From: Pseudomonadota bacterium
GTDB lineage: Bacteria; Pseudomonadota; Gammaproteobacteria; Burkholderiales; Burkholderiaceae_E
Reading direction: 5' to 3'
Assembly: GCA_029779755.1 (NCBI GenBank)
Contig: JAKOZZ010000136.1
Span: forward strand, 1 to 37,145
DNA length: 37,145 nt
The notes under the pieces were generated by a model. It was given only the letters and a program-made list of their open reading frames with translations, did not search any database and had not been told where the DNA came from. Below, in pieces: positions 23,679-32,297 of the stretch. Both the position numbers and the translations under genes were made by a program. Positions within the stretch are counted from its first letter, which is position 1. Every line of letters starts with the position of its first letter.

Positions 23679-25399
23679 TGAACATCGCACGACGAGCCCG
23701 CGCCCTGCGCTGCGCCGCGATCGTGGTCGCCGCCCTCGCAGCCGGCTGCGCGTACCAGACGCCGCCGAACACCGCGCTCAACACGATCGGCGACCAGCTC
23801 CAGGCGCGCGCGGACCGCCCGGCACCCCCGCCCGTGCCGGCGGCGGTGCGCGAGGCGCTGCTGCCGCCCGCACCGATCGAGACGCCGAAGACCTGGCTGC
23901 CCGAGCCGCGCTTCGACCTGGCGGTGACGAATGCGCCCGCCGCGCAGGTGTTCATGGCGATCGTCACCGACACGCGCTACAGCATGCTGCTGCCGCCCGA
24001 CCTGCCGGGCAAGGTGACGATCAACCTGAAGGACGTGACGGTGCGCGAAGCGCTGGAGGCGCTGCGCGAGCTGTACGGCTACGAGTACCGCATCGACGGC
24101 AAGCGCGTGTACGTGCAGCCCCAGGGCCTGCAGACGCGCATCTTCCGCGTGAACTACCTGACGATGAAGCGCCAGGGCCAGTCGGACGTGCGCGTGAGCT
24201 CGGGCACCCTGGTGTCGGGCGCCGCACCGGGTCAGACCCCCGGCGCGCTGCCGGGCGCCCTGCCCCTGCCCGGCGCCGTGCCGGGCACCGGGGCGCGCAG
24301 CGTCGAAGCCAGCCGGCTGGTCACCCACACCGAATCGGACTTCTGGTCGGGCATCTCGACCTCGCTGCAGACGATCATCGGCAACGAGGGCGGCCGCACC
24401 GTCGTGGTCAACGCGCAGTCGGGCGTGATCGTCGTGCGGGCCACGCCCGCCGAGCAGCGCCAGATCGAGGGCTTCCTGCGCGCGATGCAGGTGTCGATCG
24501 AGCGGCAGGTGATGCTCGAGGCGAAGATCATCGAAGTGTCGCTGCGCGACGGCTTCCAGAGCGGCATCAACTGGGCCGCGTTCGACGCGTCGGGCCGGCA
24601 CCGCTTCTCGCTGGGCGCCGACAGCAGCGCGATCGGACAGGACCGCAGCACCAGCGGCAACCTCGCGCAGCTGCTGGGCAACGGCGTGGCCACCGCGGCC
24701 GGCCGCGGCGCCGGCGGCATCTTCGGCATGGCGTTCCAGACCGGCAGCTTCCAGTCGCTGATCCAGTTCCTGGAGAACCAGGGACAGGTGCACGTGCTGT
24801 CGAGCCCGCGGATCGCCACGCTCAACAACCAGAAGGCGGTGCTGAAGGTGGGGACCGACGACTTCTTCGTGACGAACGTGTCGACCAGCACGGTCACCGC
24901 GGGGGCCACCGCCACGAGCTCGCCCAACATCACGGTGCAGCCGTTCTTCTCGGGCATCGCGCTGGACGTGACCCCGCAGATCGACGAGAACAACGCGATC
25001 ATCCTGCACGTGCACCCGTCGGTGAGCGTGGTCAGCGAGCGCAACAAGAACATCAACCTGGGCACGCTGGGCAACTACTCGCTGCCGCTGGCCTCGAGCA
25101 GCATCAGCGAGACCGACAGCATCGTGCGGGTGCCCGACGGCAACATCGTCGCCATCGGCGGCCTGATGAGCCAGGAGCAGAACGAGTCGCGCGCGCAGCT
25201 GCCGGGCACGTCCGAGCTGCCCGTGGTGGGCAACCTGTTCGGCAATCGCACCCGCAGCTTCGCCAAACGCGAGCTGGTGATCCTGGTCAAGCCCACCGTG
25301 ATCAAGACCGAGCAGGACTGGGCCGAGGACATCGCACGCACCCGCGAGCGCATGTCGGGCTATTCGCACCCCGGCATCGAACGCATCCTGCGCCCCTGA
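23675..25399 (+). CDS. mshL: MSHA secretin MshL (outer-membrane channel lipoprotein)
   Basis: This 574-residue secretin forms the outer-membrane pore through which the pilus passes. A lipoprotein signal ends in the lipobox LAAGC with Cys25. Short N-terminal secretin domains follow (FDLAVTNAPAAQVFMAIV; the STN-like GKVTINLKDVTVREALEALRELYGYEY), then N1-type sequence and the secretin core with VLSSPRIATLNNQKAVLKVG and the closing VPDGNIVAIGGLM and GTSELPVVGNLFGNR. It contains a PGALPGALPLPGAVPG-like low-complexity insert at about 190-205. The gene is coupled to mshK by a 4-base overlap. Length and order are typical of MshL. Confidence 0.94.
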   Translation: MMNIARRARALRCAAIVVAALAAGCAYQTPPNTALNTIGDQLQARADRPAPPPVPAAVREALLPPAPIETPKTWLPEPRFDLAVTNAPAAQVFMAIVTDTRYSMLLPPDLPGKVTINLKDVTVREALEALRELYGYEYRIDGKRVYVQPQGLQTRIFRVNYLTMKRQGQSDVRVSSGTLVSGAAPGQTPGALPGALPLPGAVPGTGARSVEASRLVTHTESDFWSGISTSLQTIIGNEGGRTVVVNAQSGVIVVRATPAEQRQIEGFLRAMQVSIERQVMLEAKIIEVSLRDGFQSGINWAAFDASGRHRFSLGADSSAIGQDRSTSGNLAQLLGNGVATAAGRGAGGIFGMAFQTGSFQSLIQFLENQGQVHVLSSPRIATLNNQKAVLKVGTDDFFVTNVSTSTVTAGATATSSPNITVQPFFSGIALDVTPQIDENNAIILHVHPSVSVVSERNKNINLGTLGNYSLPLASSSISETDSIVRVPDGNIVAIGGLMSQEQNESRAQLPGTSELPVVGNLFGNRTRSFAKRELVILVKPTVIKTEQDWAEDIARTRERMSGYSHPGIERILRP

Positions 25400-25472
25400 G
25401 CACGGCGCGCGCGCACGTCCTGCCGCGGCGCACGGCGTGCCGCCCGGCAGACGGGCGCCGACGGAGACCACC

Positions 25473-26354
25473 ATGTACCTGAAGCACTTCGGACTGCGCG
25501 AGTTCCCCTTCTCGATCACCCCCGATACGGCCTTCGCCTTCGGGTCGCGTTCGCATCAGCGCGCGCTCAACGTGCTGCTGGTCGCCCAGCGCCACGGCGA
25601 AGGGTTCATCAAGGTCGTCGGCGAGGTCGGCACCGGCAAGACGCTGCTGTGCCGCCGCTTCCTGTCGTGCCTGCCGCCGGGCACGGTGACCGCCTACGTG
25701 CCGAACCCCTCGATGAAGCCGCGCGGGCTGCTGCTGACGCTGGCCCACGAGCTGCGCCTGCCGGTGTCGCCGCGGGCCAGCGAGTTCGAGATCCGCACCC
25801 GCATCGAACAGGCGATGATCGAGCATGGCCGTGCCGGCCGTCCGGTGGTGATCTGCCTGGACGAGGCGCAGACGATCCCCCTGCCCAGCCTGGAGATCCT
25901 GCGGCTGCTGTCGAACCTCGAGACCGAGAAGTCGAAGCTGATGCAGCTGGTGCTGTTCGGCCAGCCCGAGCTCGACCGCAAGCTGGCCAAGGAATCGGTG
26001 CGTCAGCTGCGCCAGCGGATCGGCTTCAGCTACCGCATGCGCGCGATGACCGAAGTCGAGGTCGCCGCCTATCTGGAGCACCGCATGCGCGTCGCCGGGC
26101 ACCAGGGCACGCGCATGTTCGCGCCCCAGGCCGCTGCCGCCCTGCATCTGGCCTCCGAGGGCGTGCCGCGGCTGCTCAACATCATGGCCAACAAGGCGCT
26201 GATGGTCGCCTTCGGCCGGGGACTGCCGCAGGTGAGCGTGCACGAGGCCTGGCTGGCCGCGCGCGACACCGAGGATGCCCGCAACGCGCACCTGTTCGCC
26301 CTGCCGAGCTGGGCCGGCACCGGCGTGATGGCTGCGGCCCGCGCGCTGGCGTGA
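25473..26354 (+). CDS. mshM: MSHA accessory ATPase MshM (ExeA/GspA-like)
   Basis: The 293-residue AAA+ ATPase opens with MYLKHFGLREFPFSITPD, the signature of the GspA/ExeA/MshM group. Walker A GEVGTGKT is at 50-57 and Walker B VVICLDEAQ ends at 133 (Asp130, Glu131). A C-terminal lid (residues 215-260; GVPRLLNIMANKALMVA) is present. It probably helps insert or position the secretin through the cell wall. GGAG at 25463-25466, 6-7 bases before the ATG at 25473, supports the start. It follows mshL after a 73-base GC-rich gap that may hold a hairpin. Confidence 0.92.
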   Translation: MYLKHFGLREFPFSITPDTAFAFGSRSHQRALNVLLVAQRHGEGFIKVVGEVGTGKTLLCRRFLSCLPPGTVTAYVPNPSMKPRGLLLTLAHELRLPVSPRASEFEIRTRIEQAMIEHGRAGRPVVICLDEAQTIPLPSLEILRLLSNLETEKSKLMQLVLFGQPELDRKLAKESVRQLRQRIGFSYRMRAMTEVEVAAYLEHRMRVAGHQGTRMFAPQAAAALHLASEGVPRLLNIMANKALMVAFGRGLPQVSVHEAWLAARDTEDARNAHLFALPSWAGTGVMAAARALA

Positions 26355-26379
26355 AGCGCCCGATCCGAGGAGACCGGTC

Positions 26380-27714
26380 ATGAGCGTGATCAACCTGATG
26401 CTGCAGGATCTGGACGAGCGGCGCGCGCAGCCCACCGCGGCCGCCCTGCCCGCCGGCCTGGCGCCGGTGGCTCCGCCATCGGCCTGGCGCCGACGCCTGC
26501 CGGTGGCCCTGGCCAGCGTCACCGTGCTGATGAGCGCGGTGGCGGGCGCGCACTACTGGACGCGCCACGATGCCAACGACGCGGGCGCCGATCGCGGTGC
26601 TGCCGTCGTGCCGCGCGGGACGGCGACGCCGTCGCACTCGGTCCAGGGCGTGATGGCGTCGGCTGCGACTGCAACTGCGACACCGGCTGGGACGCCGGAA
26701 GCAGCTGCAGTCTCGAGGCCTGCTGCGGTCCCGACGCCAGTTGCGGTCTCGACGCCTGCTGCGGTCCCGATGCCGGCTGCGCGCTCGACGCCGGCTGCGG
26801 CTGCGACGTCCCCGTCCGCACCGGCGACCGGAACCCGCACCGTGATGCCCCCGGTGACGACTGCCCGGGCATCTGCAGCAGACGACGGTCATGCGGCCGT
26901 CGAGCGCGACCCTGCATCCAGCCGGCTGCGTCTGTTCGACGCGGCCCCCCAGGCGCATTCGGTGAGCGAGCGCCGCCTGCCGGCGCCGGCCGCTCCCGCG
27001 AAGGACACCGCCTCCGCGCAGACGGCGCCGGCCCAGTCGGTGGCACCCGCCACTGCAAGCCTGCCGTCGCCGCGCACCGCGGCTGCGCAGACGCCCGACC
27101 CTGCCCCCGGCCCCGTCAGCATCGAGCGCCACAGCCGCGCACCGACCCTGCTGACGCGCGCCGAGACCGCCTACCGCGCCGCGATCGGCCGATACAACGC
27201 GGGCGACCTCGAGGGCGCCGCTCAGGGGCTGCGCACGGTGCTGGCGGACGACGCCACGCACGCCGCCGCGCGCCAGGCGCTGGCCGCGATGCTGATCGAC
27301 CGGCGGGAATGGGATGCCGCACTGCTGGTGCTGGAGGAGGGTCTGCGCGCCGAGCCGCGCCATGCGCAGTTCGCCCAGCTCGCCGCGCAGATCGCGATCC
27401 GCCGGGACGACCTGCAGAGCGCACTGCGCATCCTCACCGCCGCCGCGCACGACCGCAGCCCGCCCGAACTCGAGGCGATGCTCGCGGGCGTGCTGGTCAA
27501 GCTCAAGCGTGAACGCGAGTCGATCGCGCACTGGACGAAGGCGCTGAAGCAGTCGCCGCAGCGCGCCGACTGGTGGCTCGCCCTGGCGATCGCACTGGAA
27601 GGCGACGCACGCGCCGTCGACGCGCGCCTCGCCTACGAGCGCGCCGTGAGCGTCGGCGGACTGCGCGCCGCCGCCGTCGACTATGCACGCGAGCGCATCG
27701 CCGCACTGAACTGA
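26380..27714 (+). CDS. mshN: MSHA TPR protein MshN
   Basis: The 444-residue protein begins with MSVINLMLQDLDERR, which is diagnostic of MshN. A single membrane helix (about 45-63) is followed by a long Ala/Pro/Thr-rich periplasmic linker (70-245), with repeated AAVPTPVAVSTP-like steps, and C-terminal TPR repeats (about 255-440; ALAAMLIDRREWDAAL, IAIRRDDLQSALRIL, ALAIALEGDA). It may scaffold assembly of the pilus machine. AGGAGA at 26368-26373 is 6 bases before the ATG. It is the last gene of the plus-strand block and ends 46 bases from the convergent mshQ-like gene. Confidence 0.9.
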   Translation: MSVINLMLQDLDERRAQPTAAALPAGLAPVAPPSAWRRRLPVALASVTVLMSAVAGAHYWTRHDANDAGADRGAAVVPRGTATPSHSVQGVMASAATATATPAGTPEAAAVSRPAAVPTPVAVSTPAAVPMPAARSTPAAAATSPSAPATGTRTVMPPVTTARASAADDGHAAVERDPASSRLRLFDAAPQAHSVSERRLPAPAAPAKDTASAQTAPAQSVAPATASLPSPRTAAAQTPDPAPGPVSIERHSRAPTLLTRAETAYRAAIGRYNAGDLEGAAQGLRTVLADDATHAAARQALAAMLIDRREWDAALLVLEEGLRAEPRHAQFAQLAAQIAIRRDDLQSALRILTAAAHDRSPPELEAMLAGVLVKLKRERESIAHWTKALKQSPQRADWWLALAIALEGDARAVDARLAYERAVSVGGLRAAAVDYARERIAALN

Positions 27715-27740
27715 GGCGGCCAGGCGTCACGCCTGGCGCC
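27715..27740. terminator. Bidirectional hairpin between mshN and the mshQ-like gene
   Basis: GCCAGGCG (27719-27726), loop TCA, and CGCCTGGC (27730-27737) form a perfect 8-bp stem, which extends by three more pairs across a one-base bulge (GGC 27715-27717 with GCC 27738-27740). It starts at the base after the mshN stop in a 46-base convergent gap, so it can serve both strands. No T-run follows. Confidence 0.55.
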
Positions 27741-27760
27741 CTCGAAACGTCACGCCGGCG

Positions 27761-30310
27761 TCAGAAGCGCTCCCGCCGCACCACGTCGCTGACGCGCAGC
27801 CGCCCGAAGATCGCGCGGGCGAGCGGGTTGCTGGTGTAGTCGGGCGCACTGGTCCACGGTCCCAGCAGCCAGGGCAGGTCGGCATTCGTGGTGGCCACCG
27901 CGGCGCCGCCGATGCACGCGGTGCCGCCGGCGCCCGAGGCGCGCAGCACCAGGTCGACGGTGCCCTGGCCGCCCCCCGCGGGCGGGCTGATCCGGATCAG
28001 CCCGCGGCCGCGGCTGACCGCGCCCACCGACGCCACCGACACGCTGCAGGCCGTGAAGCCCGCCGCCCAGTTGGTCATCTGCACCGCGGTCGCCGCGGGC
28101 GCCAGGCAGCTGTCGCGATGGTTGCGGTACCAGGCGCTGCCGCTCCACATCTGCGTCTCGTACGGCACCAGCAGCTCGCGCCGGCTGTCGCCATAGGCGC
28201 TGGTGATCTGCAGCCGGCCGTAGCCGACCAGGTTCGCGCCATTGGCGTTGCCGCCGGTGAACGCGATGCCCGCGCCGCCGCCGTTGAGCACCAGGGGCGC
28301 GACGGCCGACAGCGTGCCGTTTCCGGTGACCCCGGTCTCGCTGGCGTCCGACAGCGTGACCGTCAGCGCCGTCACGGCATTGAATGGCGCGACCGGCGCC
28401 GTGGGCCGGGCGAACGCGAAGCGCGCACCCGTGCCGAATGCCGCGTTCACGATCCCGGCGCCCGCCGCCGTCAGCGTCAGCGTCTGACCGGTCACCCCCA
28501 GCGCGGCCGCCGCGGGCGCATTGCTGCTCCAGTTCAGCAGCACGGCCGACGCCGTCAGCTTGTTCAGGGTGCCGGTGTACTGCTGCACGGTCGCACCGGC
28601 CGCGTTCTGCGCGGTGATGCGCACCGTCGGCGCGGTCGCCCAGCCGAACGGCTGCCCCACCCAGGTGAAGTTCGACGACGCGCTGCCGGTGCAGGCGGTG
28701 CCCTGACCGGGGGCCAGCTCGGGCGTGTTGGTCGACGCCAGCACGAAGGCATCGGGCACGAAGCGGCCGATCGTCGCGGAAGGCGACAGAATCATCCGCT
28801 CGGCCAGGGTGCTGCCGTCGGTGGCGTCGATCGCCGCGAACGCGAGGTCTTCGGCGCGGGCGCTGAAGGCGCCGACCTCGGCGTAGCTGGCCGCGTTCGA
28901 CGCCGCCACCCCGGCGCTGGTGACGAGCGCAGCGCTCAGGCTCGTGACGTCGGCCGTGGTGCACGCGGCCGGCAGCACGCAGCCGGCGAACTGCAGCGCC
29001 GGGACGTTGGTGTAGCCGCCGGTCACCGCCCCCGACGCATCGAGCGCGCTGGTCGAGATGCGGAACGGCCGGCCTGCGCGGTGCACGACGCCGCCCGACG
29101 CCGCACCATTGTTCAGCGTGCGCGCGGTGCCCGCCGTGAGCCAGTCGGCGTCGGTGGCCAGCGGCGCGGACAACGCGGCGGGTCGGATCGCGAAGCCGTC
29201 GGTGCTGCAGCCGGTGAGGGTGGTGCCGCCGACTGTCGCACTGACGCGCACCCGGGCCTCGCGCGTGACGCCGGCATAGGCGAACGCAAGTGTCTTGCGC
29301 CCGCCATCGCCCGCCGCCAGCCTGAAGGTGGTGCTGATGGTGGCGATCACGGGCCAGCTCGTGCGGCAGTTGGTGCCCGAGACGAAGCCGCCCGAGTCGT
29401 TGGTGGCGTCCACCAGCTGCACCGTGATGCCGGCGATCGACGATGCCAGGTAGCTGGTGAGGGTCGAATTGAGGGCGACGATGGACAGGTCGAACTTCTG
29501 GCCGGCCACTTTGGTGCGGATGAAGCCGGAGAGCGCGCCCGACGCCGTCGTCGTGTCGAAGGCGTTGAAGCGGCCGAGCGACACGGTCGGCGTCGGCACC
29601 GAGAACAGGATGGCGGACTTCTCGAGTGCGGCGGGGTCCTTGACGGGGATCGTGTCGTAGTCGCCGGTGTTGACCTGCCAGCCGACCTGGGCGATGCCGC
29701 CCGACGTGTTCACCATCGGTCCGTACTGGTAAAGGAAGCTGCCATTCTCGTACAGCACGATCTGCATCGTGAACGCGCTGTCCTTGTAGTCGTACTCGGG
29801 GACGCGCTCCCAGGTGACGGCGAAGTAGCGGTTGGGACTGGAGCCGCCCTGTTCCCACGTGACCCTGCCGCCCACGGACGGATCGAGGTCGGCACCATAG
29901 ACCCGCATCGTGCGCTCGACGCTCTTGTTCGGGTATCCGAGCGGATAGGTGCGCGGCGTCGTCGCCCACGCGCCGTAGTCGCACCAGGTGTTGTTGAACT
30001 GCAATCGCCCGTTCGTCATGATCCGGACGCTCGTGTAGTTCGCGTTGCCGTACGGGAACGTGAACCCCAGCGGAATCTCCGCGGTGATGTCGTCGTCGGC
30101 CGGCGCCCAGGGTCCGGTGCATTGGGGCGTCGACGACGTTCCGGTCCAGACGACGTCGACCGCCTTGCCGGACGACACCCAGTTGAACGGCACCCAGGAA
30201 GACGAGTACGTGCCCGCGTCGGCCGGCGTCACCCAGGCGATCGCCAGCAGCGCCAGCAGGCAGGCCAGCCAGTCGATCGGACGCGGCAGTCGGGCGCGCT
30301 CAGCACGCAT
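27761..30310 (-). CDS. mshQ: MshQ-like secreted protein with DUF6701-type C-terminus, candidate pilus adhesin
   Basis: This is an 849-residue exported protein. After a signal peptide (helix WLACLLALLAIAWV, cleavage near Ala32), residues about 60-245 have a nidogen/PA14-like beta pattern (EIPLGFTFPYG, VRIMTNGRLQFNN, YFAVTWERVPEY, NGSFLYQYG). The middle and C-terminal part are long beta-rich, Ala/Thr-rich repeats ending in the DUF6701-like segment SAYGDSRRELLVPYETQMW...NHRDSCL...LARAIFGRLRV, which is found in MshQ. Cysteines at several places suggest disulfides. It is last in the mshC-D-O-P-Q block; its start overlaps the end of mshP by 11 bases. The position and exported, adhesin-like layout suggest a pilus tip or surface-binding role; this is inferred. 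Confidence 0.8.
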   Translation of the reverse strand: MRAERARLPRPIDWLACLLALLAIAWVTPADAGTYSSSWVPFNWVSSGKAVDVVWTGTSSTPQCTGPWAPADDDITAEIPLGFTFPYGNANYTSVRIMTNGRLQFNNTWCDYGAWATTPRTYPLGYPNKSVERTMRVYGADLDPSVGGRVTWEQGGSSPNRYFAVTWERVPEYDYKDSAFTMQIVLYENGSFLYQYGPMVNTSGGIAQVGWQVNTGDYDTIPVKDPAALEKSAILFSVPTPTVSLGRFNAFDTTTASGALSGFIRTKVAGQKFDLSIVALNSTLTSYLASSIAGITVQLVDATNDSGGFVSGTNCRTSWPVIATISTTFRLAAGDGGRKTLAFAYAGVTREARVRVSATVGGTTLTGCSTDGFAIRPAALSAPLATDADWLTAGTARTLNNGAASGGVVHRAGRPFRISTSALDASGAVTGGYTNVPALQFAGCVLPAACTTADVTSLSAALVTSAGVAASNAASYAEVGAFSARAEDLAFAAIDATDGSTLAERMILSPSATIGRFVPDAFVLASTNTPELAPGQGTACTGSASSNFTWVGQPFGWATAPTVRITAQNAAGATVQQYTGTLNKLTASAVLLNWSSNAPAAAALGVTGQTLTLTAAGAGIVNAAFGTGARFAFARPTAPVAPFNAVTALTVTLSDASETGVTGNGTLSAVAPLVLNGGGAGIAFTGGNANGANLVGYGRLQITSAYGDSRRELLVPYETQMWSGSAWYRNHRDSCLAPAATAVQMTNWAAGFTACSVSVASVGAVSRGRGLIRISPPAGGGQGTVDLVLRASGAGGTACIGGAAVATTNADLPWLLGPWTSAPDYTSNPLARAIFGRLRVSDVVRRERF

Positions 30311-30932
30311 GGTCGGGCCCCGTCGCGTTCGGATTCTTGCACCGGGTCACACGTGCCTCGATGCTGCGCTCCACGCGCTCGGCCGCGCCGGGCGCCCCCC
30401 AGCTCGCGGTCGCCACCAGGCGGTAGCCCGCGACGCGGTGGGTGCCTTCCTCGTGCGCGCCGGTGGCCGGGAAGCGCTCGCAGGTGAGGCTCACCGCGAA
30501 CCCGGCGAGGTCGCCCGGCAGCGCGAGCGACCGCGGGGATGCGAAGCAGGCGGGCAGCGCACTGGCGCCCAGACCCTGGCTGTTCAGCGGATCGATCACG
30601 TGATAGGTACCCCATTCGAGCGCGCTGCGTGCGGCCCAGTACGCACGCGTGGCCTGCACGTCGAGCGCGGTGGACGCGCTGCGATTGCGCAGCGTCGAGA
30701 GCATCGTGGCGACCAGGAACCCGGCCACCACCATGAAGAACACGACCGCCAGCAGCATCGCACCGCGCTGGCCGGCGCGGCCTTGCGTACGGCCGTGCAT
30801 CTGGCGGTGCATATTGCAGTGCACCCCGGCTCCGTGGGCCTGCGGCGCCTGCCCGCGCGCGGGGTGCGCGGGGTGCGCGGGGTACGCGCGGTCGACGCGC
30901 CCGCACGCGACGATGCGGTCAGGGCGTGGCAT
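30300..30932 (-). CDS. mshP: MSHA minor pilin-like protein MshP (PilX/GspK-like)
   Basis: This 210-residue protein holds one hydrophobic segment, GAMLLAVVFFMVVAGFLVATML (about 57-78), followed by a soluble domain with RSASTALDVQATRAYWAARSALEWG, typical of PilX/MshP-type proteins, and Cys residues for a disulfide. It lacks the Glu+5 of ordinary pilins. The ATG at 30932 has a strong ribosome-binding site (AGGTGA, 6 bases upstream) and overlaps mshO by 14 bases. It gives an unusually long, basic 57-residue leader that is partly encoded by a 9-bp tandem repeat. Internal ATGs at 30812 and 30800 would give a conventional leader but lack a good site. It overlaps the mshQ-like gene downstream. Confidence 0.8.
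   Translation of the reverse strand: MPRPDRIVACGRVDRAYPAHPAHPARGQAPQAHGAGVHCNMHRQMHGRTQGRAGQRGAMLLAVVFFMVVAGFLVATMLSTLRNRSASTALDVQATRAYWAARSALEWGTYHVIDPLNSQGLGASALPACFASPRSLALPGDLAGFAVSLTCERFPATGAHEEGTHRVAGYRLVATASWGAPGAAERVERSIEARVTRCKNPNATGPDHAC
30859..30885. repeat. 9-bp tandem repeat inside the mshP leader
   Basis: GCGGGGTGC occurs twice in direct sequence, followed by GCGGGGTAC. Read on the minus strand this gives the AYPAHPAHPARG stretch in the long MshP N-terminus, upstream of the hydrophobic helix. The unit length keeps the frame, so copy changes would lengthen or shorten the leader by three residues. Confidence 0.75.
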
Positions 30933-31770
30933 CGATGTTCACCTGTTCGAGCAGCGTCACGGTCTCGCCGTCCCGGGTCAGGCCCATGCGCAGCAGCACC
31001 GAACCGAGATTGGCCAGCCCCACCGTGAGTTCGAAGCCGCACGCACTGACCGAGCTTGCAAGCCGCGACGTCGTCGCGCCGATCAGTCCGCCGCCGCCGG
31101 TGGTGGGCTGCGCCGCCGACCATCCGTACCCGGCGTACCGGGTGAGCCGGCCGTCCGGGCCGCAGAAGTACGTGACCGGCGTGCCGACGAGGAAGAAGCG
31201 CCGCTCCGGCGAGTCGAGCGGAAAGCTGGCGCCGGCCGCGTCGAACGCGATCGTCGAAAGCGCGGTGCCCGACGCGGTCGGCGCGCGGCGGTTGTCGCCC
31301 GCGTACACGTCGGCCGGCGCGATGCCGAGGTTGTAGATCACCAGCGCGCTGCCCGCGGCGACGTCCACCGGCGGACCCAGCACCTGGAACGAGGTGTCGG
31401 GCGGCACCGCATTGAACTCGAGCGGATCGTTGCCCGTCGGCTCGGCCGACACCGACGCGAACGCGCGGTAGCGCCCGGACGCCAGCACCGGCACGTATTC
31501 GAGGTAGACGCCGCCGTCGGCGTTCACGATGCGGATGCTGTTGGGCAGCGCGCCGGCCAGCTCGCGCGACAGCCGCCGCACCGCCACTTCGGCCTCGTCG
31601 ACCAGCGCACTGCGGGCGCCGGTGTTGCGGTACATGTCCACCGCGCGCGCAATCAGGCCCGCGCCCATCGTGCCGACCGCGCCGATCAGCGCGATCACCA
31701 CGACCAGTTCGATCAGCGTGAAGCCCGCGGCGCACGCGCGACCCACGCCCGGCCGGGTCCGTCCGCTCAC
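30919..31770 (-). CDS. mshO: MSHA minor pseudopilin MshO
   Basis: The protein has 283 residues. A prepilin leader of 16 residues, MSGRTRPGVGRACAAG, is cleaved before FTLIELVVVIALIGAVG (Glu at +5). The large beta-rich C-terminal domain contains RRLSRELAGALPNSIRIVNADGGVYLEYVPVLASGRYRAF (in pieces) and FFLVGTPVTYFCGPDGRLTRYAGYGW, both characteristic of MshO. The start is GTG, overlapping the mshD stop by four bases (GTGA); there is no ATG nearby in frame. It probably sits in a minor-pilin tip complex with MshC, MshD and MshP. Confidence 0.88.
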   Translation of the reverse strand: MSGRTRPGVGRACAAGFTLIELVVVIALIGAVGTMGAGLIARAVDMYRNTGARSALVDEAEVAVRRLSRELAGALPNSIRIVNADGGVYLEYVPVLASGRYRAFASVSAEPTGNDPLEFNAVPPDTSFQVLGPPVDVAAGSALVIYNLGIAPADVYAGDNRRAPTASGTALSTIAFDAAGASFPLDSPERRFFLVGTPVTYFCGPDGRLTRYAGYGWSAAQPTTGGGGLIGATTSRLASSVSACGFELTVGLANLGSVLLRMGLTRDGETVTLLEQVNIDATP

Positions 31771-32297
31771 GGTCCGACCCTCGCCTGGAAAGCCTGCAGC
31801 CGGATCTGGCTGCCGTTGGGCCCGGTGGCCGTGACGGTCACCCACAGCCCGCGGTCGACGGGCACGCCGTCGAGCGCCTGCGGCTGCACCGTCACCGTCG
31901 CACCGTAGTCCTCGAGGCCCGCGATCGCGGTGCCGTCGAGCGCGCGGATGCCCGACATCGAAAACCCGTGATAGTCGTTGGGATGGTCGAACGGACTGCT
32001 CGACGAATAGCGGCTCTCGCCGGTCTCCGGGCCGCCGGCGTCCGCGATCACGCAGACGGTCGAGCCCGATGGCGCCGGTCCGTCCGCGTCGCAGCCGGTC
32101 ACCGGCCGCAGCGCGATCTCGCCCATCAGCGATTCGGCGACCACGCTCGCCTGCTTGAGCGGCCAGTCGTTGCCGCTGCGTGCGGCCGCCCACGCCAGTG
32201 CCCCGGCGATGCTGGCCAGCACGACACCGCCGATGACGATCACGAGCACCAGCTCGACCAGGGTGACGCCGCGCTGGCGCCGCGCCGCGCGCCTCAT
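31767..32297 (-). CDS. mshD: MSHA minor pseudopilin MshD
   Basis: The protein has 176 residues. A leader of MRRAARRQRG is cut before VTLVELVLVIVIGGVVLASIAG, with Glu at mature +5 and Val instead of Phe at +1. SVVAESLMGEIALRPVTGCD and the DHPNDYHGFSMSGIRALDGTAI region match MshD proteins, which carry a GCD...C disulfide and a DYxGF-like motif. Its ATG overlaps the mshC stop (ATGA), and its stop overlaps the mshO GTG start. It is a probable component of the pilus tip or priming complex. Confidence 0.88.
   Translation of the reverse strand: MRRAARRQRGVTLVELVLVIVIGGVVLASIAGALAWAAARSGNDWPLKQASVVAESLMGEIALRPVTGCDADGPAPSGSTVCVIADAGGPETGESRYSSSSPFDHPNDYHGFSMSGIRALDGTAIAGLEDYGATVTVQPQALDGVPVDRGLWVTVTATGPNGSQIRLQAFQARVGP

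Noticed and set aside
21167-25519. A 1450-codon open frame on the minus strand opposite mshI-mshL.
   Set aside because: Low-complexity Arg/Ala/His translation, no recognised motif, and fully antisense to five overlapping msh genes.
27750-30122. A 790-codon minus-strand frame parallel to the mshQ-like gene.
   Set aside because: It is the +1/+2 shadow of the same gene; its translation is Arg/His-rich and lacks a signal peptide or domains.
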